Assembly (NCBI GenBank): GCA_020741755.1
Contig: DYYI01000096.1
Span: 1-33,036, forward strand
Direction of reading: 5' to 3'
DNA from: Aliicoccus persicus_A
Lineage (GTDB): Bacteria; Bacillota; Bacilli; Staphylococcales; Salinicoccaceae
Length of the DNA stretch: 33,036 nucleotides
Positions 1-8,808 of the stretch are shown one piece after another (the first letter of the stretch is position 1; each line of letters begins with the position of its first letter). The notes under the pieces were generated by a model. That model was not told the DNA's origin and did not search any database. It saw nothing but the letters and a program-made list of their open reading frames with translations. Made by a program: the position numbers and the translations under genes.

Positions 1-121
1 CAATAAATCACGCATAAAAGAATAAAACATTTCATTTTACACTAACCAAAAAAGAAATTTACTTTATATTCCAATCATTGTGAAAAGAATAAAATTATTC
101 TGAGAATTCGAGTGTAATCAC

Positions 122-149
122 TTTAGAATTATGAGATTTATGTTAGAAT
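122..149 (+). promoter_or_regulatory. Possible promoter of first solute-binding protein gene
   Basis: A weak sigma-A-like pair is visible: TTTAGA at 122-127 and TAGAAT at 144-149, 16 bp apart. Both lie within a direct repeat of TTAGAATTAT (123-132 and 143-152) whose copies are 20 bp apart, about two helical turns. Either the repeat or the promoter reading could be coincidence in this AT-rich stretch. Nothing else recognisable is seen in 1-217. Confidence 0.3.
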
Positions 150-223
150 TATATATGTAACTCAAATATATTGAACATTATGGATCATTACATAATTTCA
201 AAAAATAAGGAGAGTTTTTGAAA

Positions 224-1996
224 ATGAAAATTTCTTTATCTAGCAAGAAATTAATGTCAACAGTTTTAGGAACTGGTGTTGCTTTAGCTGTTTTAGGTAT
301 TAACAATTCTGATGTAAATGCACAGGAAGATGCAGATGTCTATAACTATGCTGATTTCCCACAAACGGTTACTAACGAAGCTGATCCGACAGGTGAAGGT
401 GAGTTAAGAGTCGCATATGTTTCTGACACACCTTTCGAAGGGACTTTAAACTGGAACTTCTACCAAGGGTCTCCAGATGCAGCATTCCTTGGATATTTTG
501 ATGAGTCAGTATTAACAATTGATGAAAACCAAATCTTTACTCAAGATGGTGCGCTACAGTTCGAACTTAACCATGACGACAACACGGTTACATTTACTTT
601 GAATGAAGATGTTGTATGGCATGATGGTACTCCAGCGACAATAAATGACTACGTTGCTTCTTACGAAGTAATCGGTCACCCTGATTACTCAGGTGTACGT
701 GGTTCTACACCAGGTTTCACATTAATTGAAGGTTATGAAGAATATCGTGCTGGTGAAGCTGATTCAATCAGTGGTATCGAAGTTGTCGATGATTACACAG
801 CAGTGTTCCAGTATCAAGAATTACCACCATCATTATTATCAGGTGGGTTCTGGTTCTACTTATTCCCATCTCATCACTATGAGGGTGTAGAAGTTGCTGA
901 TATGGCAGATGCGCCACAGACGCGTGAAAACCCAATCGGTATTGGACCTTACCAAGTTGAGTCAATCACACCAGGTGAAGCAATTGTTTATGAGCGCTTC
1001 GATGACTACTGGAGAGGTACACCACAACTTGATTCAATCGTAGTTCAAACGGTATCGCCAGCAGCAATTGCGAATGCAATGGCTAATGGTGATTATCACA
1101 TCGCAGATGGATTCCCAACAGATCAGTTCCCTGACGTCGCGGATATGGAAGGCGTTGAGTGGTTAGCTCAATTAGATCCAGCATACACTTACATTGGATT
1201 CAAACTCGGTCATTGGGATAATGAAGCTGGTGAGGTTGTTTACGATCCTGAAAACTCTAAGATGGGTGATGTAAATCTTCGTAAAGCAATGTGGCATGCG
1301 ATCGATAACGATTCTGTCGGTGAACGTTTCTACAATGGTTTACGTTGGAAAGCAACTTCATTAACGACGCCATTCCACGCCACTTACCATAAAGATGACT
1401 TAGAAGTACCTGAATTTGATGTAGACTTAGCAAATCAAATTCTTGATGAAGCTGGTTACGAGTATGATGGTGACTTCAGAACGACACCTGAAGGTGAACC
1501 ATTAACAATTAACTTCGCTTCAATGAGTGGTGGAGATACTGCTGAACCATTAGCAAATTACTACATCCAATCTTGGAGAAACATCGGTCTTGATGTTCAA
1601 TTAACAAATGGCCGTTTAATCGAGTTCAACTCATTCTATGACATGGTTGAAAACGACGATGAAAGTATCGACATTTACCAAGGTGCTTGGGGTGTAGGTA
1701 CGGATGCGGATCCTTCTGGTCTATACGGAAGAGAAGCGGCATTTAACTACTCTAGATATGCATCTGAAGAAAACGATGAGTTAATGGCTCGCATCAACTC
1801 TCAAGAAGCTTTAGACATTGACTACCGTACAGAAGCATTCCACGAGTGGCAGGAACTAATGGTAGAAGAGATTCCAGTAATTCCTACACTTTACCGTGCG
1901 ATCGTAATGCCAGTTTCTGAAGACGTTGTCAACTACTCACTTGAATTCGGATTTAACGAAGATACATTACTTTACAATGTAGGATTATCTGAATAA
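224..1996 (+). CDS. Peptide-type ABC transporter solute-binding protein, copy 1
   Basis: Extracytoplasmic solute-binding protein of the SBP_bac_5 (OppA/DppA) family, inferred to capture oligopeptides. The N-terminus has a basic start (KISLSSKK), a hydrophobic core (VLGTGVALAVLGI) and an AxA-like cleavage site (VNA before QED). The body carries the family stretch WHDGTPATINDYVASYEVIGH near residue 130 and the IGIGPY motif. About 590 aa is normal for the family. The core is not followed by a lipobox cysteine, unusual for a Gram-positive binding protein, so release or non-covalent retention is inferred. I chose ATG 224 over TTG 218 because the AAGGAGAG ribosome-binding site (207-214) is 9 nt from ATG but only 3 nt from TTG. 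The protein is strongly acidic. No permease or ATPase gene is visible nearby. It is very similar to the next gene, suggesting recent tandem duplication. Confidence 0.9.
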   Translation: MKISLSSKKLMSTVLGTGVALAVLGINNSDVNAQEDADVYNYADFPQTVTNEADPTGEGELRVAYVSDTPFEGTLNWNFYQGSPDAAFLGYFDESVLTIDENQIFTQDGALQFELNHDDNTVTFTLNEDVVWHDGTPATINDYVASYEVIGHPDYSGVRGSTPGFTLIEGYEEYRAGEADSISGIEVVDDYTAVFQYQELPPSLLSGGFWFYLFPSHHYEGVEVADMADAPQTRENPIGIGPYQVESITPGEAIVYERFDDYWRGTPQLDSIVVQTVSPAAIANAMANGDYHIADGFPTDQFPDVADMEGVEWLAQLDPAYTYIGFKLGHWDNEAGEVVYDPENSKMGDVNLRKAMWHAIDNDSVGERFYNGLRWKATSLTTPFHATYHKDDLEVPEFDVDLANQILDEAGYEYDGDFRTTPEGEPLTINFASMSGGDTAEPLANYYIQSWRNIGLDVQLTNGRLIEFNSFYDMVENDDESIDIYQGAWGVGTDADPSGLYGREAAFNYSRYASEENDELMARINSQEALDIDYRTEAFHEWQELMVEEIPVIPTLYRAIVMPVSEDVVNYSLEFGFNEDTLLYNVGLSE

Positions 1997-2018
1997 GAAT
2001 AAGAAATAAATTTCAACT

Positions 2019-2047
2019 GCCCTGAGCATAATGCTCGGGGCTTTTTT
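2019..2047 (+). terminator. Rho-independent terminator after copy 1
   Basis: A 10-bp stem pairs 2019-2028 with 2032-2041 (GCCCTGAGCA and TGCTCGGGGC, one G-T wobble) around a TAA loop. It is followed by a T run at 2042-2047. Confidence 0.9.
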
Positions 2048-2130
2048 ATCGTCTAAACACATATATATCAATACATTCATATGTATTTTCTGACTATTTC
2101 GAATTAAGAGATATTGTGTAAAGATAAACA

Positions 2131-2144
2131 AAAAATCGCTTTCA
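2131..2144 (+). promoter_or_regulatory. cre-like site (possible CcpA operator) upstream of copy 2
   Basis: AAAAATCGCTTTCA matches the CcpA consensus TGWAANCGNTNWCA except at the first two positions. It lies about 30 bp upstream of the putative -35 element at 2176, a location where CcpA activates rather than blocks some genes. The weak left half makes this tentative. Confidence 0.35.
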
Positions 2145-2175
2145 AATTAAAAAAAGATGAAAATAATTAAAGTTT

Positions 2176-2202
2176 TTGATTGCATCGATAATAAAATATG
2201 AT
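2176..2202 (+). promoter_or_regulatory. Putative sigma-A promoter of copy 2
   Basis: TTGATT (2176-2181) and TATGAT (2197-2202) are separated by 15 bp, slightly short. The predicted transcript begins near 2209, giving a leader of about 80 nt that contains the imperfect hairpin at 2214-2261. Confidence 0.45.
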
Positions 2203-2213
2203 AAACTACATGT

Positions 2214-2261
2214 ATAAGTTCAGGTGGAGATACAATTTTATGCATCGAAACACTAACTTAT
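2214..2261 (+). promoter_or_regulatory. Structured 5' leader hairpin before copy 2
   Basis: ATAAGTT (2214-2220) pairs with AACTTAT (2255-2261). Inside, GTG (2224-2226) can pair with CAC (2251-2253), and GAT-x-CA (2229-2234) with TG-x-ATC (2241-2246). There is no T run, so it is not a terminator. I do not recognise a riboswitch class. It ends 13 nt before the ribosome-binding site. Confidence 0.35.
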
Positions 2262-2289
2262 CTTTTATAACAAGAGGAGGAGCTTTTTC

Positions 2290-4056
2290 ATGAGGTTTTC
2301 TAAGAAGAAGTTAATGTCAGCAGTACTCGGTACGGGTGTTGCACTTGCAGTACTAGGTGTTAATGGTGCAGATGTAAGTGCACAAGACGAAGTGTTCAAC
2401 TATGATGATTTTCCAAAAACAGTATCAAACGATGCTGAGCCAACAGGTGAAGGTGAGTTAAGAGTCGCTTATGTATCAGATACACCATTCGAAGGTACGC
2501 TTAACTATGCATTCTACAGTGGTTCGCCAGATGCAACATTTATTGGTTATTTTGATGAGTCAGTATTAACGATTGATGACAACCAAATCTTTACACAAGA
2601 TGGTGCATTAAACTTTGAACTTGACTACGATAACAACTCAGTAACGTTCACGTTAGATGAAAATGTCGTATGGCACGATGGTACGCCGGCAACGATCAAT
2701 GACTATGTTGCTTCTTACGAAGTTATCGGTCACCCTGACTACACAGGTGTACGTGGTTCAACACCAGGTTTCACTTTAATTGAAGGTTATAACGAGTACC
2801 GTGCTGGTGAAGCAGATTCAATCAGTGGTATCGAAGTAATCGATGACTACACTGCGACATTCCAATATCAAGAATTACCACCATCATTATTATCAGGTGG
2901 ATTCTGGTTCTACTTATTCCCATCTCATCACTATGAAGGTGTAGAAATTGCGGAAATGCCTGAAGCACCACAAACGCGTGAAAATCCAATCGGTATTGGA
3001 CCTTACAAAGTAGATTCAATTACACCGGGTGAAGCGATTGTTTACTCTCGTTTCGACGATTATTGGAGAGGTACACCTCAATTAGATTCAATCGTAATGC
3101 AAACAGTTTCTCCAGCGGCGATCGCGAACGCAATGGCTAATGGTGATTACCATATTGCGAGCGGATTCCCTACAGATCAGTTCCCTGATGTAGCAGATAT
3201 GGAAGGTGTTGAGTGGGTAGCTAACTTAGACGCTGCATACACATATATCGGATTCAAACTTGGTCATTGGGATGATGAAGCTGGTGAAGTCGTATATGAC
3301 CCAGAAAACGCTAAGATGGGTGACGTAAACCTTCGTAAAGCAATGTGGCATGCGATTGATAACGACACTGTCGGTGAGCGTTTCTACAACGGTTTACGTT
3401 GGAAAGCGACTTCATTAACAACACCATATCACGCGACATATCATAAAGATGATTTAGAAGTACCTGAGTTCGATGTAGACTTAGCGAATCAAATCCTTGA
3501 TGAAGCTGGTTACGAGTACGATGGTGACTTCAGAACGACGCCAGACGGAGAAGAGTTAGTGATTAACTTCGCTTCGATGAGTGGTGGAGATACTGCTGAA
3601 CCATTAGCGAACTATTACATCCAATCTTGGAGAAACATTGGACTTAACGTTCAGTTAACAAACGGTCGTCTAATCGAGTTCAACACATTCTACGATATGG
3701 TTGAAAATGATGACGAAAGTATCGACATCTACCAAGGTGCTTGGGGTGTAGGTACAGATGCGGATCCTTCTGGTTTATACGGAAGACAAGCAGCGTTTAA
3801 CTACACGCGTTATGCATCTGAAGAAAATGATGAGTTAATTGCTAAAATCAACTCACAAGATTCTTTAGATATTGACTACCGTACTGAAGCGTTCCACGAG
3901 TGGCAAGAATTAATGGTTGAAGAGATTCCAGTAATTCCTACACTTTACCGTTCATTCGTAACGCCAGTTTCTACTGACGTTGTAAACTACTCTGTAGAAT
4001 TTGGATTCAACGATGAAACTGCACTTTACAACATAGGTTTAGCACCTCAAGAATAA
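2290..4056 (+). CDS. Peptide-type ABC transporter solute-binding protein, copy 2
   Basis: Closest paralogue of the preceding gene. The two proteins are nearly identical over long stretches such as the WHDGTPATINDY region, the IGIGPY region and the ENDDESIDIYQG region. The 588-aa product has the same layout: basic start (RFSKKK), hydrophobic core (VLGTGVALAVLGV), cleavage-like site VSA before QDE, and an SBP_bac_5 body. No lipobox cysteine is present. The start ATG is preceded by a strong AGAGGAGGAG ribosome-binding site. It has its own promoter, leader hairpin and terminator, so it is expressed separately from copies 1 and 3. Differences between copies are scattered substitutions rather than truncations, so all look functional. 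Oligopeptide binding is inferred from the family; the ligand cannot be read from sequence. Confidence 0.9.
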   Translation: MRFSKKKLMSAVLGTGVALAVLGVNGADVSAQDEVFNYDDFPKTVSNDAEPTGEGELRVAYVSDTPFEGTLNYAFYSGSPDATFIGYFDESVLTIDDNQIFTQDGALNFELDYDNNSVTFTLDENVVWHDGTPATINDYVASYEVIGHPDYTGVRGSTPGFTLIEGYNEYRAGEADSISGIEVIDDYTATFQYQELPPSLLSGGFWFYLFPSHHYEGVEIAEMPEAPQTRENPIGIGPYKVDSITPGEAIVYSRFDDYWRGTPQLDSIVMQTVSPAAIANAMANGDYHIASGFPTDQFPDVADMEGVEWVANLDAAYTYIGFKLGHWDDEAGEVVYDPENAKMGDVNLRKAMWHAIDNDTVGERFYNGLRWKATSLTTPYHATYHKDDLEVPEFDVDLANQILDEAGYEYDGDFRTTPDGEELVINFASMSGGDTAEPLANYYIQSWRNIGLNVQLTNGRLIEFNTFYDMVENDDESIDIYQGAWGVGTDADPSGLYGRQAAFNYTRYASEENDELIAKINSQDSLDIDYRTEAFHEWQELMVEEIPVIPTLYRSFVTPVSTDVVNYSVEFGFNDETALYNIGLAPQE

Positions 4057-4085
4057 TACACGATCATATTTCATTAAGTTTATTT

Positions 4086-4121
4086 AAGCACTCGACTTGT
4101 TTATAAGTTGGGTGCTTTTTT
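4086..4121 (+). terminator. Rho-independent terminator after copy 2
   Basis: A 13-bp stem with two G-T wobbles (4086-4098 with 4105-4117) closes a 6-nt loop. T residues run through 4116-4121. Confidence 0.88.
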
Positions 4122-4216
4122 GTTGGACGGAATTTTATCATTCCTAGTGTTATTTAAAAGGAACATTCGTTAGACATTAATTACCAAAAATTATTTCGGA
4201 AATTGAAGTATATGTA

Positions 4217-4244
4217 TTGAAAGCGTCTACAAAACTGTTACACT
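4217..4244 (+). promoter_or_regulatory. Promoter of copy 3 with overlapping cre (CcpA) site
   Basis: TTGAAA (4217-4222) and an extended -10, TGTTACACT (4236-4244), are 16 bp apart. The segment 4218-4231, TGAAAGCGTCTACA, matches the cre consensus TGWAANCGNTNWCA at all but one specified position. It covers the -35 box, which would let CcpA block RNA polymerase. Carbon catabolite repression of copy 3 is therefore inferred. Confidence 0.6.
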
Positions 4245-4306
4245 GTATGTATAACCATAGTGATGGAAATCTATTCACTGTGAAAAAGATGTTGGGAGGC
4301 AATACA

Positions 4307-6088
4307 ATGCAGAAACCTCGTGTTTCTAAAAGAAGTTTAGTTTCAACAGTACTGGGTGTAGGTGTAACACTCGGTTTGTTAAGTGCAACTGGTGTCGCGG
4401 CACAAGACGACGATCATCCGATTTTTAACTATGAAGATTTTCCGAAGACAGTGTCGAATGATGCGGAACCTTCAGGGGAAGGTGTGTTTAGAATTGCGTA
4501 CAGTTCAGATGCACCATTTGAAGGTACATTTAACTGGGCATTCTATACAAATGTCGTCGATTCAAGAATTATGGGTTACTTCGATGAAAGTGTATTTACC
4601 ATCGATGAAAACCAAATGTTCACACAAGAAGGTGCCATGCAGTTTGATATCGATGAAGCGGAACGAACAGTAACTTTCACCTTACGAGAAGGTGTGTTAT
4701 GGCATGACGGTGTTGAAGCAACAATCCATGACTATATTGCATCATATGAAGTGATCGGACACCCTGATTATGATGGTGTGCGTGGCTCTACGCTCGGGTT
4801 CGCATTACTAGAAGGATTTAACGAATACCGTAATGGTGAAGCAGATGAGATCAGTGGAATCGAAATCATTGATGACTACACGGCGGTATTCCAATATGAA
4901 GAAATTATTCCATCACTGTTATCTGGTGGGTTTTGGGCATACTTATTCCCAACGCATCACTATGAAGGTTTAGATGTCGGTGAGATCGCTGAGTCAGATT
5001 TGACACGTCAAACACCAATTGGGATTGGACCATATCAAGTCTCGAATATTGTTTCAGGTGAATCTGTCGTGTATGAGCGATTCGATGATTATTGGCGAGG
5101 TACACCATCCATGGATGGTATCGTGTTAGAAATTGTGTCACCATCAACAGTGGCAACAGCAATGCAAAACAATGATTATCATTACACAATTGCATTCCCC
5201 GTGAACCAATTTCCTGATGTCGCTGACATCGAAGGTGTGGAATGGCTTGCGAACATGAGTTCAGTTTTATCTTATGTTGGATTTAAGCTGGGCGAGTGGG
5301 ATGATGAAGCAGGCGAAGTGGATTACAAACCTGAAGAAATGAAGATGGGTGACATCGAGCTGCGCCGTGCAATGTGGCATGCGATCGATAACAAAACGGT
5401 TGCAGAGCGATTCTATAACGGTTTACGTTGGGAAGGCACAACACTCTTACCACCATACTATGCATCATATTTCGATGAGACAATCGAATCGCCAGAATAC
5501 AGCCCTGAAATTGCTGAACAAATTTTAGATGAAGCTGGTTACAAATACGATGGTGATTATCGACTGACACCTGAAGGTGAAGAATTAGAAATCAGCATGG
5601 CCTTTATTGGTGGTTCTGATGTTGCAGAAGCACTTGCGAATTACTATATTCAGTCGTGGAGAAATGTCGGCTTAAATGTGAGTCTATATAATGATCGTAT
5701 GTTGGAGTTTAATGCATTCTATGACATGGTTGATGAAGATGCAGAAGGCATCGATATCTATCAAGGTTCTTGGGCATATGGATCAGATGCTGACCCTGCG
5801 CACTTCTATGGGCGTGGCGCACGTAACAACTACCCGAGATATGCGAGTGAAGCAAATGATGAATTGTTAGAAAAGATCAACTCGCCAGAAGCGTTTGATA
5901 ACGAGTATAGAACGGAATTATTCTATGAGTGGCAAGAGTTGATGCGTGAAGAAATGCCAGTCATTCCGATTCTATACGGATCAGGTGTGCATCCTGTTTC
6001 GACAGATGTCGTCAACTTCACAGTTGAGTACGGGTTTAATGAAGAAACTGCATTATATAATATCGGTTTAGTTGAAGAAGAAGAATAA
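4307..6088 (+). CDS. Peptide-type ABC transporter solute-binding protein, copy 3
   Basis: Third member of the tandem family, more diverged from copies 1 and 2 than they are from each other. It keeps the SBP_bac_5 landmarks (WHDGVEATIHDYIASYEVIGH, IGIGPY, FDDYWRGTP). The start is placed at ATG 4307 (MQKPRVSK) because GGGAGG at 4294-4299 sits 7 nt upstream and the signal peptide then begins normally. Upstream in-frame codons would fall in the promoter. The product is 593 aa. The signal peptide has core VLGVGVTLGLLS and cleavage-like site VAA before QDD, again without a lipobox cysteine. The cre site at its promoter suggests repression in rich carbon, unlike copy 1. Peptide binding is inferred from family membership. 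No cognate permease lies downstream; fabH follows instead. Confidence 0.88.
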   Translation: MQKPRVSKRSLVSTVLGVGVTLGLLSATGVAAQDDDHPIFNYEDFPKTVSNDAEPSGEGVFRIAYSSDAPFEGTFNWAFYTNVVDSRIMGYFDESVFTIDENQMFTQEGAMQFDIDEAERTVTFTLREGVLWHDGVEATIHDYIASYEVIGHPDYDGVRGSTLGFALLEGFNEYRNGEADEISGIEIIDDYTAVFQYEEIIPSLLSGGFWAYLFPTHHYEGLDVGEIAESDLTRQTPIGIGPYQVSNIVSGESVVYERFDDYWRGTPSMDGIVLEIVSPSTVATAMQNNDYHYTIAFPVNQFPDVADIEGVEWLANMSSVLSYVGFKLGEWDDEAGEVDYKPEEMKMGDIELRRAMWHAIDNKTVAERFYNGLRWEGTTLLPPYYASYFDETIESPEYSPEIAEQILDEAGYKYDGDYRLTPEGEELEISMAFIGGSDVAEALANYYIQSWRNVGLNVSLYNDRMLEFNAFYDMVDEDAEGIDIYQGSWAYGSDADPAHFYGRGARNNYPRYASEANDELLEKINSPEAFDNEYRTELFYEWQELMREEMPVIPILYGSGVHPVSTDVVNFTVEYGFNEETALYNIGLVEEEE

Positions 6089-6114
6089 GGCCGATAAAAA
6101 ACGATATTATTTGT

Positions 6115-6150
6115 AACTGCCTTCTGTCCATCGGATAGAGGGTAGTTTTT
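6115..6150 (+). terminator. Rho-independent terminator after copy 3
   Basis: A 15-bp stem pairs 6115-6129 with 6133-6147, with several G-T wobbles, around an ATC loop. A T run follows at 6146-6150. Confidence 0.85.
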
Positions 6151-6241
6151 CATTTAAAGAGAAATATATTCTGTTGAAATTAGTTGCTTAAAGATGATTA
6201 AAAGTACGTTTATATTTTATTTATGTTAATAATATGTTAAA

Positions 6242-6258
6242 TTAGTACCAAGTCATAA
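6242..6258 (+). promoter_or_regulatory. FapR-like operator upstream of fabH-fabF
   Basis: TTAGTACCAAGTCATAA closely matches the known FapR operator (TTAGTACCTAGTCTTAA-like). FapR represses fatty-acid and phospholipid genes and is released by malonyl-CoA. It lies 24 nt before the fabH start. A similar site precedes fabI at 21190, so one regulon is indicated. The exact promoter cannot be fixed in this AT-rich region. Confidence 0.72.
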
Positions 6259-6282
6259 GATTAGGTGTAAAAAGGTGAAAAT

Positions 6283-7248
6283 ATGAAAAATGTAGGTGTA
6301 CTTGGAATCGGGTCATATGTACCCGATCGTGTGTTTACAAATTTTGACTTCGAAAAAATCATGGATACGAGTGATGAGTGGATCACAGAAATGACAGGTA
6401 TTCATGAACGACGTTATGCGGATGACAACGTAGATACGAGTGATTTAGCATACTTAGCAGCTGAAGAAGCGATTAAAAACTCTGGTGTTAAACGTGAGGA
6501 CATCGATCTATTACTCGTTGCGACAAGCTCGGGAGACCATCGATTTCCGACCGTTGCCGCAATGCTCCAAGAAAGACTCGGATTACAGCATATAGCAGCG
6601 ATGGATCAGCTCGCGGCATGCACGGGTTTTATCTATAGCATGGTAACGGCGCAACAATTTATACAGACAGGTGCTGCCAGTAAAGTGCTCGTTGTCGGTG
6701 CTGAGAAGTTAACGAAGTTGACAGATTTTAGTGACCGTTCGAGTGCGATGCTATTTGGTGATGGTGCTGCGGCAGTTGTGATGGGTGAAGTTGCAGAAGG
6801 ATTTGGGATCAAATCATTTGAACTCGGTAGTAATGGTTCAGGCGGCCAACATTTGTATGAAGATAAAGAAAAAGGGTATATAAGAATGAATGGTCGTGAG
6901 GTATTTAAATTTGCTGTGCGACAAATGGGCGAATCGAGTGTGAATGTTGTTGAAAAGGCAGGACTTCAGTCAGATGAAGTTGATCGCCTCATTCCACACC
7001 AAGCGAATATCCGCATCATGGAAGCAGCGCGCAAAAGAATGAATTTACCAGTTGAGAAGATGAGTAACACGATTGGTCTGTATGGAAATACATCCGCTGC
7101 ATCGATTGGTTTGAGCATTCATCATGATATTAATAATGGCTTAATTAAAGATGGGGATAACCTTGTTTTAGTCGGGTTCGGAGGCGGACTGACATGGGGT
7201 GCGATTTGTATGACTTGGGGAAACAAAAAGGAGGAAAACCATGAGTAA
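6283..7248 (+). CDS. fabH: 3-oxoacyl-ACP synthase III (FabH)
   Basis: Starts type II fatty-acid synthesis by condensing acyl-CoA with malonyl-ACP. The thiolase-fold catalytic triad is complete: Cys113 in LAACTGF, His239 in IPHQANIR and Asn269 in YGNTSAAS. The 321-aa length fits the family. The ATG at 6283 follows an AAAGGTG ribosome-binding site. The 3' end overlaps fabF by 8 nt, so the two are translationally coupled and form one operon. The FapR-like site just upstream indicates repression when malonyl-CoA is low. In this bacterial group FabH typically prefers branched-chain primers, but this is family knowledge rather than something visible here. Confidence 0.97.
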   Translation: MKNVGVLGIGSYVPDRVFTNFDFEKIMDTSDEWITEMTGIHERRYADDNVDTSDLAYLAAEEAIKNSGVKREDIDLLLVATSSGDHRFPTVAAMLQERLGLQHIAAMDQLAACTGFIYSMVTAQQFIQTGAASKVLVVGAEKLTKLTDFSDRSSAMLFGDGAAAVVMGEVAEGFGIKSFELGSNGSGGQHLYEDKEKGYIRMNGREVFKFAVRQMGESSVNVVEKAGLQSDEVDRLIPHQANIRIMEAARKRMNLPVEKMSNTIGLYGNTSAASIGLSIHHDINNGLIKDGDNLVLVGFGGGLTWGAICMTWGNKKEENHE

Positions 7249-8488
7249 GAAGAGAGTAGTAATCACAGGCGTTGGTGCTTTAACACCGATAGGAAATACG
7301 GCAAGAGATACATGGGAAAATGCCTTAAAAGGTACGAACGGTATAGATAAGATAACTCGTATCGATACTGAGAAATACAATGTATCACTCGCAGGTGAAT
7401 TAAAGAACTTCAACGTCGAGGATTACATCGATAGAAAAGAAGCGCGTAAGATGGACCGATTCACGCAATACGCGATTGTCGCTGCAGATGAGGCGATCAA
7501 AGACAGTGCCCTCGAAATTAACGAGAGCAACAACGAGCGCGTTGGCGTATGGATCGGTTCAGGTATCGGTGGAATTCAAGCGCTTGAAGATGGATTTACA
7601 GTACTAGATCGCAAAGGTCCACGTCGCGTCAGCCCATTCTTCGTACCGATGATGATTCCAGACATGGCGAGTGGTCAAGTCTCAATTCGCCATGGTGCAA
7701 AAGGACCGAACGGTGCAACAATTACAGCATGTGCGACAGGTACAAACTCAATTGGTGATGCATTTAAAATTATCGAACGCGGTGATGCAGACGTGATGAT
7801 TACAGGTGGTACAGAGGCACCGATTACGAACATGGGTATCGCAGGATTTCAAGCGAGCCGCGCATTAAGTCTTGAAAGTGATCGCGATTTAGCATGCCGT
7901 CCATTCGACAAAAATCGAGATGGTTTCGTGATGGGAGAAGGCGCAGGTATTGTTATTCTAGAAGAACTCGAGCATGCAAAAGCACGCGGTGCAAAAATCT
8001 ATGCAGAGTTAGTCGGTTACGGTATGACAGGAGACGCGCACCACATCACAGCACCAGCAGAGAATGGTGAGGGCGGACAGCGCGCAATGAAATTGTCGAT
8101 GAAAGATGCGGGCATTGAAAAAGAAGAGCTCGGTTACATTAATGCACACGGTACAAGTACGCCATATAATGATCTATATGAAGCGGTAGCGATTAATCAT
8201 GTGTTCGGTGAGCATACACAGAAATTGCTTGTTAACTCAACGAAATCAATGATGGGACACTTGCTCGGCGGAACAGGTGCTGTAGAAGTGATTGTGACAG
8301 CATTCTCTTTACAAGAAGGGAAAGTACACCCAACAATCAACGTGAGAGAGCAAGATGAAGAAATCAAACTGAACGTGTGTAAAGACGGCGTTGTCGAGGC
8401 ACCAGATCTGAAGTATGCCATGACAAACTCACTCGGATTCGGCGGACACAACGCGTCGCTCGTATTGAAGAAATGGGAAGATGAATAA
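7241..8488 (+). CDS. fabF: 3-oxoacyl-ACP synthase II (FabF)
   Basis: Elongating condensing enzyme of fatty-acid synthesis, joining acyl-ACP with malonyl-ACP. The Cys-His-His triad is visible: Cys164 in ITACATGTNS, His303 in NAHGTSTPYN and His340 in KSMMGHLLGGTGA. The 415-aa length is standard. A strong AAAGGAGG ribosome-binding site lies inside the end of fabH and the start codon overlaps it, typical of a tight fabHF operon. A clear terminator follows. In staphylococci the oppBCDFA genes usually lie between fabF and trpS; here that place holds repeats and a PAS/hemerythrin-like gene. Confidence 0.97.
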   Translation: MSKKRVVITGVGALTPIGNTARDTWENALKGTNGIDKITRIDTEKYNVSLAGELKNFNVEDYIDRKEARKMDRFTQYAIVAADEAIKDSALEINESNNERVGVWIGSGIGGIQALEDGFTVLDRKGPRRVSPFFVPMMIPDMASGQVSIRHGAKGPNGATITACATGTNSIGDAFKIIERGDADVMITGGTEAPITNMGIAGFQASRALSLESDRDLACRPFDKNRDGFVMGEGAGIVILEELEHAKARGAKIYAELVGYGMTGDAHHITAPAENGEGGQRAMKLSMKDAGIEKEELGYINAHGTSTPYNDLYEAVAINHVFGEHTQKLLVNSTKSMMGHLLGGTGAVEVIVTAFSLQEGKVHPTINVREQDEEIKLNVCKDGVVEAPDLKYAMTNSLGFGGHNASLVLKKWEDE

Positions 8489-8513
8489 TTATTTGATTAT
8501 TGATGATTGATTG

Positions 8514-8547
8514 AGACTGGAGGAGCTGATCCTCCAGTCTTTTTTTT
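8514..8547 (+). terminator. Rho-independent terminator after fabF
   Basis: A perfect 11-bp stem, AGACTGGAGGA (8514-8524) with TCCTCCAGTCT (8530-8540), closes a GCTGA loop and is followed by seven T residues. Confidence 0.95.
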
Positions 8548-8615
8548 GTGGTTGTTGGTGGGGTTGCTGGTTTGAGAGGAGGCAGGTTGCGTGAGTGGGG
8601 ACTATTTGGTATGAC

Positions 8616-8755
8616 CTGCCAATTCAAATGGAAAAACGACTGCGAATTGGCAGTATTTTGCTTTTCCTGCCAATTTAAAGCTAAAATCCACTGTGAATTG
8701 GCAGCAATTGATTATAACTGCCAATTCAAGAGAGAAAAATGCTCTGAATTGGCAG
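8616..8755 (+). repeat. Phased array of three 38-bp inverted-repeat units, arm class A
   Basis: Units lie at 8616-8653, 8667-8704 and 8718-8755, separated by exactly 13 nt, so the period is 51 bp. Each has a 10-nt left arm (CTGCCAATTC, or ...TTT in the second), an 18-nt interior rich in AAAAA, and a right arm GAATTGGCAG. Interiors and spacers differ between units. There is no T run after any unit. Within the gene-free stretch 8489-9118 this is the first of two arrays. The part from 8756 to 8808 shows no clear unit. Confidence 0.9.
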
Positions 8756-8808
8756 GGTAAGATTTTACTAGATACTTCTCAGAGCAAGTGATGTCTTCTT
8801 TCTCTCTT

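Noticed and set aside
8548..8760. A 70-codon frame with repeated CQFK...ELA peptide motifs.
   Set aside because: The repeat period of 51 bp is 17 codons, so a frame stays open by arithmetic. There is no ribosome-binding site, and interiors vary without codon-level conservation.
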